DNA of 64,000 nt from Closterium sp. Naga37s-1 (taxonomy: Eukaryota; Streptophyta; Zygnematophyceae; Desmidiales; Closteriaceae). The notes under the pieces were generated by a model that made no database searches, was not told the origin of the DNA, and worked only from the letters and a program-made list of their open reading frames with translations. The stretch lies in assembly GCA_947471745.1 (NCBI GenBank), contig CANJKZ010000955.1, forward strand, positions 2,973,501 to 3,037,500, written 5' to 3'. Positions 31,720-43,000 of the stretch are shown piece after piece; the stretch's first letter is position 1, and every line of letters begins with the position of its first letter. The translations under genes were made by a program, and so were the position numbers.

Positions 31720-34700
31720 ATGGCTAGTCCTAGTCTTCTCACCTTTGATGCTGAGGGTCGAGCGGTTGAATTTGATGTCTGGCTAGATGATTTGCAGCTT
31801 TTCCTTCAGTGCGATAGCAAGGATGAGATTACGTCGGGTGCCTCTACTGCCCCTGCTGCTGATGCCGACAGTACCGTTCGCTCGCAGTGGCTCACGCGCG
31901 ATGCTGCTGCCAGCCTTGCTGTGCGTAGTCACCTACCGTCTACTGAGCGCGCGCACTTTAGTCAGTACAAGAGTGCTAAGACTCTGTACGACGAAGTAGT
32001 TGCACGCTACTCTTCCCCTGCCACTGCTGCGCTTAGTCGCCTCATGCTACCGTTCCTGTTCCCTGACCTCGCTGCTTTTGCCACAGTCACTGACCTCATT
32101 ACGCACCTCCGCACTAGTGACACTCGCTACCGCGCTGCGCTTCCTGCTGAGTTCTGCGCCCAGAACCCCCCCCCCATGTACATCACCATCTACTACCTAG
32201 TCAATCGACTCCCTGACACTCTCCGCTCGGTCAGGGACCACTTCCTCTCTCTTTGCCCTACCACCCTCACTGTCGACCTCCTCGAGGAGCGCCTCCTTGC
32301 AGCAGAGACTAATATCACCGCTGTAGGCGCCTCTCGTGGTGACCCCCGTACCCCTTTCTTTGAGGGGTGCTCCCCCGTTCCTCTTTTGCCCTCTGTTGCC
32401 TCTGCTGCTGCTGTCGACCTTGTTGGTATCCGAGTCGGTCAGCGCTGCGTCTGCTCCTAGTGAGAGGCGCCGCTTCAGCAAGGGCAAGCGGGGCAAGGGA
32501 GCTCGAGGAGGTGGTGGGGGCGGCGGTAGTGGCGGTGGAGGCGGAGGAGGGGGTGGGGGTGGGGGTGGTGGTAGAGGTGGGGGCTTCGGTGGCGGCGATG
32601 GAGGTGGAGGCGGCGGTGGCGGTGGCGGGAGGGGTGGAGGAGGCGGAGGCGGCGGCGGCGGAGGTGGAGCTGGTAGAGGCGGAGCTGTGGAGCGGGGACC
32701 CCAGCAGCAGCAGCGCTCTCGAGAGACCCCTTCGCCCCAGCAGCTTCGTGAGTGGTACGCGGGGCGCCAGGGGTCTGGGGGTGCTGGTCCCTGTACTTAC
32801 GTCCTGCGCACCGGTGACCGCACTGGAGAGCAATGTGGCGGCCTGCACGCCACCCAGCGCTGCTTCGGTCGCCTAACGGACGCCTGGCGTGCCCAGTTCC
32901 CGGACGCCACTGAGATCCCTCGTTGGGGAGATCTGCTCAGGTCGGGGGTATCTATCTTTGATCTTGACTTTGATGCTATTCTTGCTGCCATGTATGCTGT
33001 GTCTATTAGTGCTGAGGGTGACTGTTACGTGTGTGTTCCGCCTGACCCTGGTATTGAGGCTGCTGCTCTAGGTGCTAGTGAGTCTGCTGCTCTAGGTGCT
33101 GGTGAGTCTGCTCTCTCAGGTACCGAGTCGGCTCAGGTCTTTCACACCTTCACCCTCGACCGGTTGCGGTCTCCCTGGCAGACCCCTCTGGGGGTCCTGT
33201 CCTTGCTCGCTACTCCACTGTCCTCCCGTGTCCGGCGGCCCCGTCAGACTCCCTGTCTGGTCTCTACCTCCCCTCGTTCTCCACGAACTTGGTGAGTGGT
33301 GCTGACCTTCAGGATGCCGGAGTTGACAAGTTCACTCCTGCAGGTCAGCGAGTGACCCACTGCACGTGTGCTCAGACGGGCCGTCGACCGGGGTCGAGCC
33401 TGTACACACTGACCACAGAGTCTCCTCCGGTTGCTGCGTCTGGTCAGGTAGCTGCGTCGAGTCAGGTGTTTGCTGTAGCGTCTCGGTCAGGTCCTGAGTC
33501 TGCCCCCTGCTCGTGTCGCCTCCTGTCCCACCAGACCCTCCTCTGGCACCACCGCCTTGGTCACCCCTCCTTGCCTCGTCTCCGAGGCATGGCCTCCCGT
33601 GTCCTTGTCCCTGGTCTCCCCCGGTCCCTCCCTCCCCTTCCCCCGGGGCCTGCCCCTACCTGCGTTCCCTGCGTCGAGGGGCGGCAGCGCGCCGCTCCTC
33701 ACTCCTCCGAGTTTCCCCCGATAGAGGCTCCGCTGCAGACTCTTCACATGGACGTGTGGGGCCCAGCCCGCGTCCGTGGACAGGGTCACGAGCGTTACTT
33801 CCTGCTGGTGGTTGACGACTACTCGCGTTACACCACCGTCTTCCCCTTGCGCAGCAAGGGTGAGGTCACTGAGGTGTTGATCGACTGGATCCGCGTTGCT
33901 CGTCTCCAGCTCAGAGAGCGTTTCGGCTCGGACTTTCCTGTTCTGCGTCTGCACTCCGACAGAGGCGGAGAGTTTTCCTCCGACCTTCTGCGAGCCTTCT
34001 GTCGTGCAAAGGGCATCCGCCAGACGTTCACGCTTCCGGCCTCTCCACAGCAAAATGGGATTGCTGAGCGCCGCATTGGCATCGTCATGGATGTCGCTCG
34101 TACGTCCATGATCCATGCGGCTGCTCCCCATATTCTGTGGCCGTTCGCGGTTCAATACGCGGCGCATCAGATCAACCTTCAGCCCCGGGTCTCCCTGCCG
34201 GAGACCTCCCCTACTCTGCGGTGGACGGGGAAGGTTGGTGATGCGTCTGCGTTCCGTGTCTGGGGATCTCGAGCTTTTGTCCGAGACATGTCTGCGGACA
34301 AGCTGTCCTCCCGTGCTGTTCCTTGCGTCTTCCTCGGCTTTCCCCCTGACGCGCCTGGTTGGCAGTTTTACCACCCCACCTCGCGTCGTGTTCTGTCCTC
34401 CCAGGACGTCACGTTTGACGAGTCGGTTCCGTACTACCGTCTCTTCCCCTACCGCACTGCCCCCCTCCCCCCCCCGCCGCTCTTCCTCGCTCCCGGTCCC
34501 CCCCCGGTAGACCCCCTCCCCCCTCAGGGTCCTGCCCCCTCAGGTGTGTCCCAGGTAGATGCAGTCGAGCCTGTCGAGGTAGCTGCTGACTCTGGTGCGT
34601 CTGGGGGTGCTGAGCCTGAGCGTGTGGAGCCTGGGGGTGCTGGGTCTGGGGGTGCTGAGCCTGAGCGTGCGGAGCCTGGGGGTACTGGGTTTGGGGATGC

Positions 34701-37537
34701 TGAGCCTGAGCGTGCGGGGCCTGGGGGTGCTGCTTCTGGGGGTGCTGAGCCTGGGGCTGCTGGGAGTGGGGGTGTGGAGCCTGTCGGTGCAAGGACCTGG
34801 CGCTCCTTCGGGTGCTTTGTCCCGGCGGGAGCTTCCCTCTCCACAGGAGCTGCGCGAGTGGTTTGCTCGCCGCTGGAGCCGTGCTGCTGGAGCTGGAGGT
34901 GCTGCCGGTGCTGGAGGTTCTGCTGCTGCTGGAGGTTCTGGAGCTGGAGGTGCTGCTGGAGCCGGTACTGGAGGTTCTGCTTCTGCTGGGGGTGCTGGAA
35001 CCACGGGTCCCGGAGGTGCTCGTACTGGAGGTACTGGAGCTGCTGGGCCTGGTGGTGCTCCTGGTGCTGGAGCTACTGGTGGAGCTGGAGCTGGTGGTGC
35101 TGCTGGAGTGGGTGCTACTGGAGGTACTGGAGCCGGAGCGGCTGTGTCTGCTGGTGGTCCTGCTGGAGCTGGAGCTGCTGGAGGTACTGGAGTTGGTGGT
35201 GCTGCTGGAGTTGGAGCTGACGCTGGGGGTACTGGTGTTGTCCCTGCTGGTTCTGGAGGTGCTGCGCGGCCGCGGCCGTACTTCGTTCCGCTCCTTGAGC
35301 AGGTTCTTGGTCTTCCGCCTTCTCCTAGTCCTGCTCCTTCCTTAGAGTGTCCTCCGCCTGTCCAGTCCGAGTCACAGTTACAGCTGGTCTCCCCTCTGCC
35401 TGCTCCTTCTCCCTACGCTGGTCCTACTGGAGGTCTTGCTGAGCGTCGTGAGCCTGAGTCGCGTCCTGCGTCACCTGTTTGTACTGCTCGCACTAGTCGT
35501 CGTGTTCCACGTCCGCGTCCTCCTGCAGTCCCGGGCACGCATCAGATGGCACTGCGTCCTTCCACTGCGCCACAGCGTGTCCCTTTGCCGTCTCTTCCGG
35601 AGTCCTCTCTTCCTGCTCTTGCTGAGCCGGCGTCTGACTCCCTTCGTGCTGCCAGTCCTGCTGTCACGCGTTTCCTAGCCACTGTTGTCACTGACCCTTC
35701 CTTTGAGTCCACTGCTGCGTCTGCCTTAGTTACCGAGCTTGTCGACTTCGCTGCTCACTGTCGTCTAGACTACGCTGCTAGTCTTGTTGCTGAGTCAGCG
35801 TCTGCGTCTGTCTGTCCTCCGTCCGTCGGGGGTGAGTGTGCTCTTAGCACGGACGTCCTTGAGGACCGACAGGAGGAGTTCCAGTGTTTTGCTGCTGCTT
35901 TACCTCATCTCGTGTCCACGCTGCTTGCCCCTGAGGGAGACCCGGATGCACCAGACATCCCGACCCCGCGCTCTTACGCAGAGGCGATAGAGGGTCCTTA
36001 CTCCTCTCAGTGGCAGGCAGCCATGGACGCAGAGATGGCTTCCTGGAAGTCCACAGGCACCTACGTCGACGAGGTTCCCCCACCTGGGGCGAACATCGTC
36101 AATGGCATGTGGATCTTCAGGGTGAAGCGGCCTCCGGGTTCTCCGCCTGTCTTCAAGGCGCGTTACGTGGCTCGAGGCTTCAGTCAGCGGCAGGAAGTTG
36201 ACTACTTTCAGACCTTCTCCCCAACCCTGAAGATGACCACTCTTCGGGTTCTGCTGCACGTTGCTGCTTAGCGTGACTACGAGCTTCACTCCCTTGACTT
36301 CAGCACTGCTTTCCTACAGGGCAGTCTGCACGAGGAGATCTGGCTGCGCCGCCCACCTGGCTTCACTGGGTCGTTTCCTCCTGGTACCCAGTGGAGCCTC
36401 CGGCGGCCAGTCTACGGTCTCCGCCAGGCGCCACGTGAGTGGCACGACACACTGAGGTCTACGCTTGCGGCTCTTGGGTTTGCTCCTTCCACTGCTGACC
36501 CGTCGCTGTTTCTTCGCACCGACACCTTACTGCCGCCGTTCTACATCCTCGTGTACGTCGACGACTTGGTGTTTGCTACAGCTGACACTGCTGGACTCGC
36601 CCACGTGAAGTCCGAGCTGCAGAAGAGACACACGTGCACAGACTTGGGTGAACTGCGCAGCTATCTTGGCTTGCAGATCACCCGGGACAGAGCACGGCGC
36701 ACCATCACCCTGACTCAGTCACACATGGTGCAGCAGGTCCTTCAGCGCTTCGACTTCACGTACTCCTCGCCTCAGGCCACTCCTCTGTCTACTCGCCACT
36801 CGCTCTCAGCTCTGCCTTCGGATGAGTCCGTAGAGCCGAGTGGCCCGTACCCAGAGCTTGTTGGCTGCCTCATGTACCTGATGATCTGCACTCGACCTGA
36901 CCTAGCATACCCTCTGAGCATTCTGGCGCGCTATGTTGCTCCTGGGAGACACCGACCAGAGCACATGGTTGCAGCGAAGAGGGTGTTGCGCTTCTTGTGC
37001 AGTACTTCGGGCTTGTGGCTAGTGCTTGGAGGGCGGAGTCCAGTGGTCCTCACTGGTCACGCAGACGCGTCTTGGGTGGACGACTTGGCTACGCAGCGGT
37101 CGTCACAGAGTTACACCTTCAGCCTTGGTTCCGGCTCTGTTTCGTGGCGGTCTACCCGCTCGTCTTCTGTTCTCAGCTCCAGCTGTGAGGCTGAGATCTA
37201 CGCAGGGGCCATGGCTGCACAGGAGTTACGTTGGCTCACCTACTTGCTGACTGACCTTGGAGAGCCGCCTCGTTCTCCTCCAGTTCTGTACGTAGACAAC
37301 AAGGCCATGCTGGCCTTGTGTCGGGAGCACAGACTGGAGCACAGAACGAAGCACATTGCTCTTCGCTACTTCCTTGCTCGTGAGCTACAGCAGCGTGGCC
37401 AGCTGCGCCTTGCTTACGTGGCCTCTCAGGCCAACACTGCTGATATCTTTACCAAGGCACTTCAGCCTTGTGATCATCAGCGCTTCTGTACTATGCTAGG
37501 TCTTGTGCCTACTTGGCCTCACTTGCTTACCTCTTGA
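31720..37537 (+). pseudogene. Family B gag-pol coding region (copy B3)
   Basis: ATG at 31720. Gag (LTFDAEGRAVEFDVWLDDLQ), polyglycine tract (about 32510-32700), Cys/His segment (CTYVLRTGDRTGEQCG, about 32793), protease region (about 33140), integrase (LWHHRLGHPSLPRLRG about 33540; HSDRGGEFSS about 33955), repetitive linkers (about 34600-35250), RT (WIFRVKRPPGSPP about 36110; YVDDLVFATAD about 36553) and RNase H (LTGHADASWVDD about 37050; DNKAMLALCREH about 37297). Broken, about four breaks. Protein similarity to B2 is high along the length except in the glycine and linker repeats. Confidence 0.87.
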
Positions 37538-37740
37538 CTTTCCTTGTTCTGTGATCTATATATACCTGTACTTGCTTGTTTACCTTTATATATGAACTTG
37601 CATGTGAACTGGCCTTGTGGTCTTTGAACCTGTGCTCAGACTGTGTGGTGACGTTGTGATCCACCCTGAGCTTGCTTTGCTTTGCTTTGCTTGACTGGTC
37701 TTGTGACCCCTAGTTCTCCCCCACTTTGCCTATGGGGGTG

Positions 37741-37862
37741 TGTCAGTTATTTATGCCTTAGCCTATGTAGGCTGTAGTGGGGTAGACACTAAGGGGTACA
37801 GCTTTCATATTTGTATCTCACACTTTCCTAGTTCATTCATTCCTGTTGTTTCTTTCTTCACA
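37741..37862 (+). repeat. 3' LTR of copy B3 (122 bp)
   Basis: TGTCAGTTATTTATGCC ... TTTCTTCACA after the polypurine tract; same subtype as 30500-30618. Confidence 0.9.
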
Positions 37863-38293
37863 GTGCGCCTATATCCGGGGTAATACGGTATTACCTTGCT
37901 ATAATCAATCTCTTGCTCTCACACACTAGTGCAAGTTGGTTCAACAAGTTTACTAAGAACACTTCCGCAATTACAACATTCCTACGGGTCTTAGCCTTGG
38001 AAAGATCCTAAGGGCTTTTATCAGCCCAACACGCTTAACCTCTTGCTGTTTCTTTTTGTCAACCGCTTTGGTTGACTCGCTGTTACTTCGCTGCAGTTCG
38101 CTTCGCTTACATGTAGTGCTCGACACATCAGAAGCGTGAACTATATGTTTCCAACATAGGGTTCATCAATTTCAAAATTAATTCACCGTGCAGAACGTTC
38201 CTCACGACAACGGTATGCTTATGAGACGCTGTGCGAAGAAACCAGTGTATGGATGGCACAGCATGGGGTGGGATGCACCTCCACCACCGTCCC
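37863..38293. other. Non-coding flank; probable 3' untranslated/downstream part of the AlaRS gene
   Basis: No repeat family or gene recognised. It lies just beyond the stop of the alanyl-tRNA synthetase exon (minus strand), so its right part is probably 3' UTR. A 17-bp palindrome GGTAATACGGTATTACC lies at 37879-37895; its meaning is unknown. Confidence 0.5.
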
Positions 38294-38467
38294 CTACGCC
38301 CCAAGCTGCTTCATCAGCTCCGCCCTGCCCACAGCCAGCGCCTCCGACAGCTTCTCCGGCTGCCTGCCCCCCGCCTGTGCGAAATTGGGGCGCCCCCCTC
38401 CCCCTCCCCCGCACACTCGCGCCATGGCGCCCGCCAGCTTGCCCGCATTCACCCCCGCCTTCACCAC
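38294..38467 (-). CDS. Alanyl-tRNA synthetase, plastid/bacterial type: last coding exon
   Basis: 58 codons on the minus strand from a splice acceptor (CATGTCCCCCAG directly before GTGGTGAAG) to a TAG at 38294-38296. The peptide [20 protein letters not shown] is followed by six glycines in a row and [19 protein letters not shown], the C-terminal C-Ala/DHHA1 signature of alanyl-tRNA synthetase. It is closest to the plastid-targeted plant type (EMB86 in Arabidopsis) from memory. The enzyme attaches alanine to tRNA-Ala; this domain helps grip the tRNA. Upstream exons should lie to the right, but only about 380 bp of intron-like sequence precedes the Gypsy LTR at 38849, and no other AlaRS exon is visible in the window. 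The gene may be truncated by rearrangement, or continue beyond a very long intron. Confidence 0.8.
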   Translation of the reverse strand: MVKAGVNAGKLAGAMARVCGGGGGGRPNFAQAGGRQPEKLSEALAVGRAELMKQLGA

Positions 38468-38848
38468 CTGGGGGACATGTGGGAGAGAAGGGGACGCATG
38501 GGTGGGGAAGAGGGAACGCAGGGGGACACATGGGTGGGAGCAGGTAACACGGAGGGATGTGGAGAAGGAATGGGCGGTGGTGAAGAGGTTGTTGGCGTGC
38601 ATTGTGGGGAAGAGGCTGTTGGCGTGCATGGATATAAGGGATGGAAGTGCGGGGAGGTGGAGTGGGAACAGCGTGAGGTGAGCATGAGCGCACTGCAGGC
38701 AGCTGCCACTCACCGCAGGGCTCAGCAAGTGGCACTCACCACAGGGCTCAGCAACTGGCACTCACCACAGGGCTCAGCAACTGGCACTCACCACAGGGCT
38801 CAGCAACTGGCACTCACCACAGGAGTAGGAGGGTTACTGTATGATCCA
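38468..38848 (-). other. Intron-like sequence upstream of the AlaRS exon
   Basis: Minus-strand sequence ends in a pyrimidine-rich tract and CAG at the exon. No coding similarity seen. Includes a 26-bp tandem repeat and ends at the Gypsy LTR. Confidence 0.6.
38704..38823. repeat. 26-bp tandem repeat
   Basis: About 4.5 copies of CAGGGCTCAGCAACTGGCAC plus TCACCA; the first copy has one or two variants, the rest are identical by eye. Confidence 0.85.
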
Positions 38849-39549
38849 TGTAACGCATCGCCTTCCTACCCTAACAATCCTAGCTATGACTCTCTAAAGC
38901 GCTACCTACGTAAGGTAGCGACTTACGGGAAGAGAAGGTTGGAGGAGGTGAATGGTGATTGGTCCCCAATTGTGGACCACCACCCACGAAAAGACAAGCG
39001 TGGTTGGGAACCAACCCAACCTCCACATTGGTTGGAATTCCAACCAATAGCAAGTGAACATTTATGTTACAAGTTACAACATGTAACAAAACAATCCTTA
39101 TCACAATTCTGTTGCTCTCATTGGTTGCAAATCCAACCATTGTGCCACCTAAGCAAACTCACCCCTAGGAGCTCCTTGCCCTTGTTGCCATGGAGGAAGT
39201 GGAGCTCCCCAAGGAGGTCTAGGAGGGGTGTGAGCTAAGCAGGCTCATTCTGAACTCCCAACTTCCAATTAACCAAAATGGAAATGGGATTTTCTCTCTA
39301 AGTACAAGACTTCTCCCTCACAAGTGCCCTAGCCTTCAACTACTCTTTTGGTGAAGCTACTCCATCACTCTTAGAGCTTCAACTAACAAGACTTCAAGGC
39401 TCAAGGCTAGCTTAGGGACTAGTTTATCTTGTATGTGCTTGTTGTTGGCGTTGTATAAGCCTTCTATAGACCCTTTTTGTGGGCATTTGCTATAAGTCCG
39501 GGTTTTTATTGTGATTTGAAGGGCGTTTTCTCTATAAGCCCGTGTTACA
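38849..39549 (+). repeat. 5' LTR of the Gypsy element (701 bp)
   Basis: TGTAACGCATCGCC ... GCCCGTGTTACA. Pairs with 45679-46379. Confidence 0.93.
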
Positions 39550-40069
39550 TTTGGTATTCAGAGCTTCGGTTATCCTTGGCCCTGTGTGGCTAATTATTTT
39601 TTTTTTTTAGGAGTTTCTAGATCTTAGATCTAGAATAGCCTCAAGCTCTTTTAAGAAGAGTTGAGAAACTCCCAAGATCAAGAAATCGTCTTCAAGGATC
39701 CCAAGATCTAAAAGCTCTTTGAGCTTTAAGAGAATTAATTCTCTGCCCACCTTCTTGGTGGAAGACTCATAGCTATTTTTTCAATAGCAGAGTGATACAG
39801 ATCTAAGAGATTTGTTAAAAGATTCCTCTTAACTTGCTCCTTGAGCAGTTTGGGGAACTTTCTCTATTTCCTTCTTGAAATAGAAGATTTATTTAACAAC
39901 TCTTTTTCTGTACCTTTCTCTTTGTGAGAATATTGATCTATACAAAAGATTTCTGAAATATTTCAGAATCTCTTGCCTATCACCTTGAGTGTTAGAGGAC
40001 CCTTATTGAGATCATATTTCTTAACAAAGAAGAAACACTCTCCTTAAGTTCCATTTTAACAACTCCTCT

Positions 40070-43000
40070 ATGGCTACTCCTCATGAGGAAGCATCAAAGG
40101 AGGATGTCCCTATGACCTCAGTGGATGAACTGGAAGACTTTCCTGATCTTGACCTTAATGCTGAGGACGTCAGAGGGGACCTTCCTGAGGAAGAGGAAGA
40201 AGCACTGGGAAACCAGGAGGAGAATGGAGAACAGGAAGGGCTTGATGATCTCGGCATGGATGACAACTTTCCGGAGGAGTTTGAAAAACTTCAATCCACG
40301 GTGGCCGAGCAAGCATCTTCCTTGCTGCAGCAGAAACGACGGGTCAGTGAGCTTTAGACTCAGCTTGCTGAGCAGAATGCCTCAATGGACACGATCAAAG
40401 CTCAGCTTAACAAGGTCACTGCCGAGGCTCGTCAATTTAAGAGATCTCTTGGCCTCAAGGCCAACTAGATCAAGAGCCTTGAGGATACTTTGCAGCAGCT
40501 CAATGCTACGTGCATTAACCTTGAATCGACTTGCACGACGCTGCAAGCGCAGTATAGGGAGCTCAGGAGGGGCGGTATTTATCGCCCCCCTCCTAACAAT
40601 GGGCAGCCTTCTACTTCTGCCGGAGCTCCAACAGAGCAGCCAATCTCACCTGACGCACCCGCATTTGGGTTGCTCCCCACTGCCTTGCCAAACTTCATTC
40701 ATGGCAAGACGAATGTGGAATCCTGGCTTCATCATGTGGAGGAATTCCTTTCCATCCACAACGTGCGCCCCGATGCACGCGTTATTGCTGCTACAGGTGC
40801 TCTCGATGAGACTGCTCGTAACACAATCTACAGCACTATGAAGCTTGCCGGGGCAACGTCGGCCACCTTCGGATGGTCCGATTTTTGCAGCGCGATGAAA
40901 GACGCTTTCCATGTGCAAAAGACTGACCTGGAAGTGCGCAGTCGCATCAAGAGCATGCAGTGTGGAACTCGCACTGTGCAAAAGTATGCCAACGAGTTCG
41001 AACGGACTATGTTACTCCTGACAGTCGCTCTTGTTGAATAGAAACAGTAGGGCCTAGGCTTAGTAGCCTAGGCCAAAGGGAGTCGAGAGAGTTTAGGCAA
41101 AGAGAGAATGAGTTCACTATTGAGCGAGGTACAAATAGCAAACAAAGCATGCAAAGAAGGTGCACCACCAACAAGTTTATAATAACTACACTAACTACAG
41201 CTACAGGCAGTTACAGATATATTCTAACAGCTCTCACTGAGAACGAGACAATGTCGTCGTTCTATGAAGGCTTGCCCCAGTGGCTTCGCGAGAGGCTTGT
41301 GCTGGGCAGGAACCAGTACACTACGTACAAGGAGCTCAAGACAGTTGTCATTGATCTTGACGTGAGCGTCCGCACCTGCCTTAATGCCGCCAAGGGTCAC
41401 TTGCAGAGCGGGGGTGAAGGCCCTAGTGGCCAGAACAATGCGGCGCATCCTTCTAATGGAAAGGGCCCTTGGAAGAAGAGGCCTTTCCATCCGCAGAGCC
41501 AGCAAAATGGGCCACAGCCTAAGAGGCCCTTTCACAAGGGTGGCCAGCAGAGGAACGGAACTCCTTTTTGCACCTATTCCAAGAAGATGGGTCATACGAA
41601 GGGGCAGTGTCGTACGCTGAAAAGGTCTGAGGATTCTGGCAAGCCGCAGCAGGCGAACAAGAAGGGAGATGCAGGACCTTCAGGCTCGCGCCAGGATTTT
41701 CACAAGTCCAACTAGGGTGTGGGTACCTAGCTGGACAGGTAGATCGAGGTGATGAAGCTTACGTCCTTCGTGACGATGATCTATTAAAGCTAGAGAAACT
41801 TGCTGAGTGCAAAATCTCTTGTTTGTTTGCTTTTTCTTTGAGTGAAAATTCTGTTTTTCTACCTCGATTGCACCCACTTACACACCTATCTACCGAAACA
41901 CTCAGAGATAAGTTCTCTGTAATTTGCTGCAGCGTGGATGTGTTGCCTTCCATAATGGAATTGGTGGGTCGTTGTACCCAAAAGCACCCACTGACTTCAG
42001 TCAGTCTGGTGAGTCGCACAATCAAAGGCAAACATTTTCCCATGCTTAAGGGATGGACGGTACTTGCCGCATGGGATAAGAGATATCACATGTGGTAGCC
42101 TGACAGCCGATCTTATGGTCGAGCAAAGCACAATGTCAAGGCATACTACCTCCCACCAACTCGCATTGTTGCATGCCCCATTCGACCAAAGCATCAACAG
42201 AACCTGTTGCTGGTGGGTCGCATAGACGGGGATGAAGCAAAGATTCTTGTTGATACGGGCGTGACTGTTTCTCTTTTCGATGAAAACAGAGCCACAAGCC
42301 ATGGGGTCCTCGTTGAAGGACCGTCTTGCCCCATTCGTCTTGGCGACGATCGAATCATCCCAAGCAAAGGGCAGACACATATCAATATGGAAATTCAAGG
42401 CTATAACGAGAACATCAATGTTTATGTCCTCCCATTACTGGCAAGCGTAGACCTAGTCCTCGGGATGGACTGGCTTCGAGCCAATGAGGTCATCCTTGAC
42501 TTTCAACACAACACAGTAACTTTCACGAAAAACGGTGTTGTGGTTCGGTGGCATGTTCAAGGGGACGTAAACATCACTGATGTCCCACACTCCAATCGCC
42601 CCGACGTCCAGTTCGCCCTTGCAAATCAATTTGGGCAAGATGCAAAATCAGCTGATACACTTTTTGTTGTACAACTAGAGGAAACCACACAATCGTCTCC
42701 TGAGATCGAGGATTTTCCTCCTCAGATGAAGGCTCTGGCAGAGGACTTCAAGGAAGTTTTCGAACCGATTCCTGATGGACTCCCTCCAGACCGCGCTGTG
42801 GGTCATACCATTCCTGTGGAGCCTGGAAAGGCACCACCGTTCAGACCTCTGTATCGCCTCAGTCCAGCTGAGTACGAAGAGGCTAAGCAACAAATAGAAG
42901 ATTATCTGAAAAGGGGATGGATCAAACCCAGTGCATCACCATACGGAGCACCAATCTTGTTTGTTAACAAGAAGGCGGAGGGCTACGCCTGTGCGTTGAA

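Larger units (their letters stand above)
30500..37862 (+). mobile_element. Short-LTR Copia, family B, copy B3
   Basis: LTRs 30500-30618 and 37741-37862 of one subtype (about 4 substitutions and a 3-bp length difference), primer site TGGTATAGAGC at 30619, leader 30630-31719, coding region 31720-37537, 3' region with TGTGATCCACCCTGAGC and polypurine tract TATGGGGGTG. No target duplication is apparent (AGACT before, GTGCG after). Older than the family A element; about four breaks in the coding region. Confidence 0.9.

Noticed and set aside
38188-39238. Plus-strand frames across 38188-38848 as host genes
   Set aside because: The convincing signal is on the minus strand (AlaRS exon with splice acceptor); the plus frames include tandem repeats and run into the Gypsy LTR.
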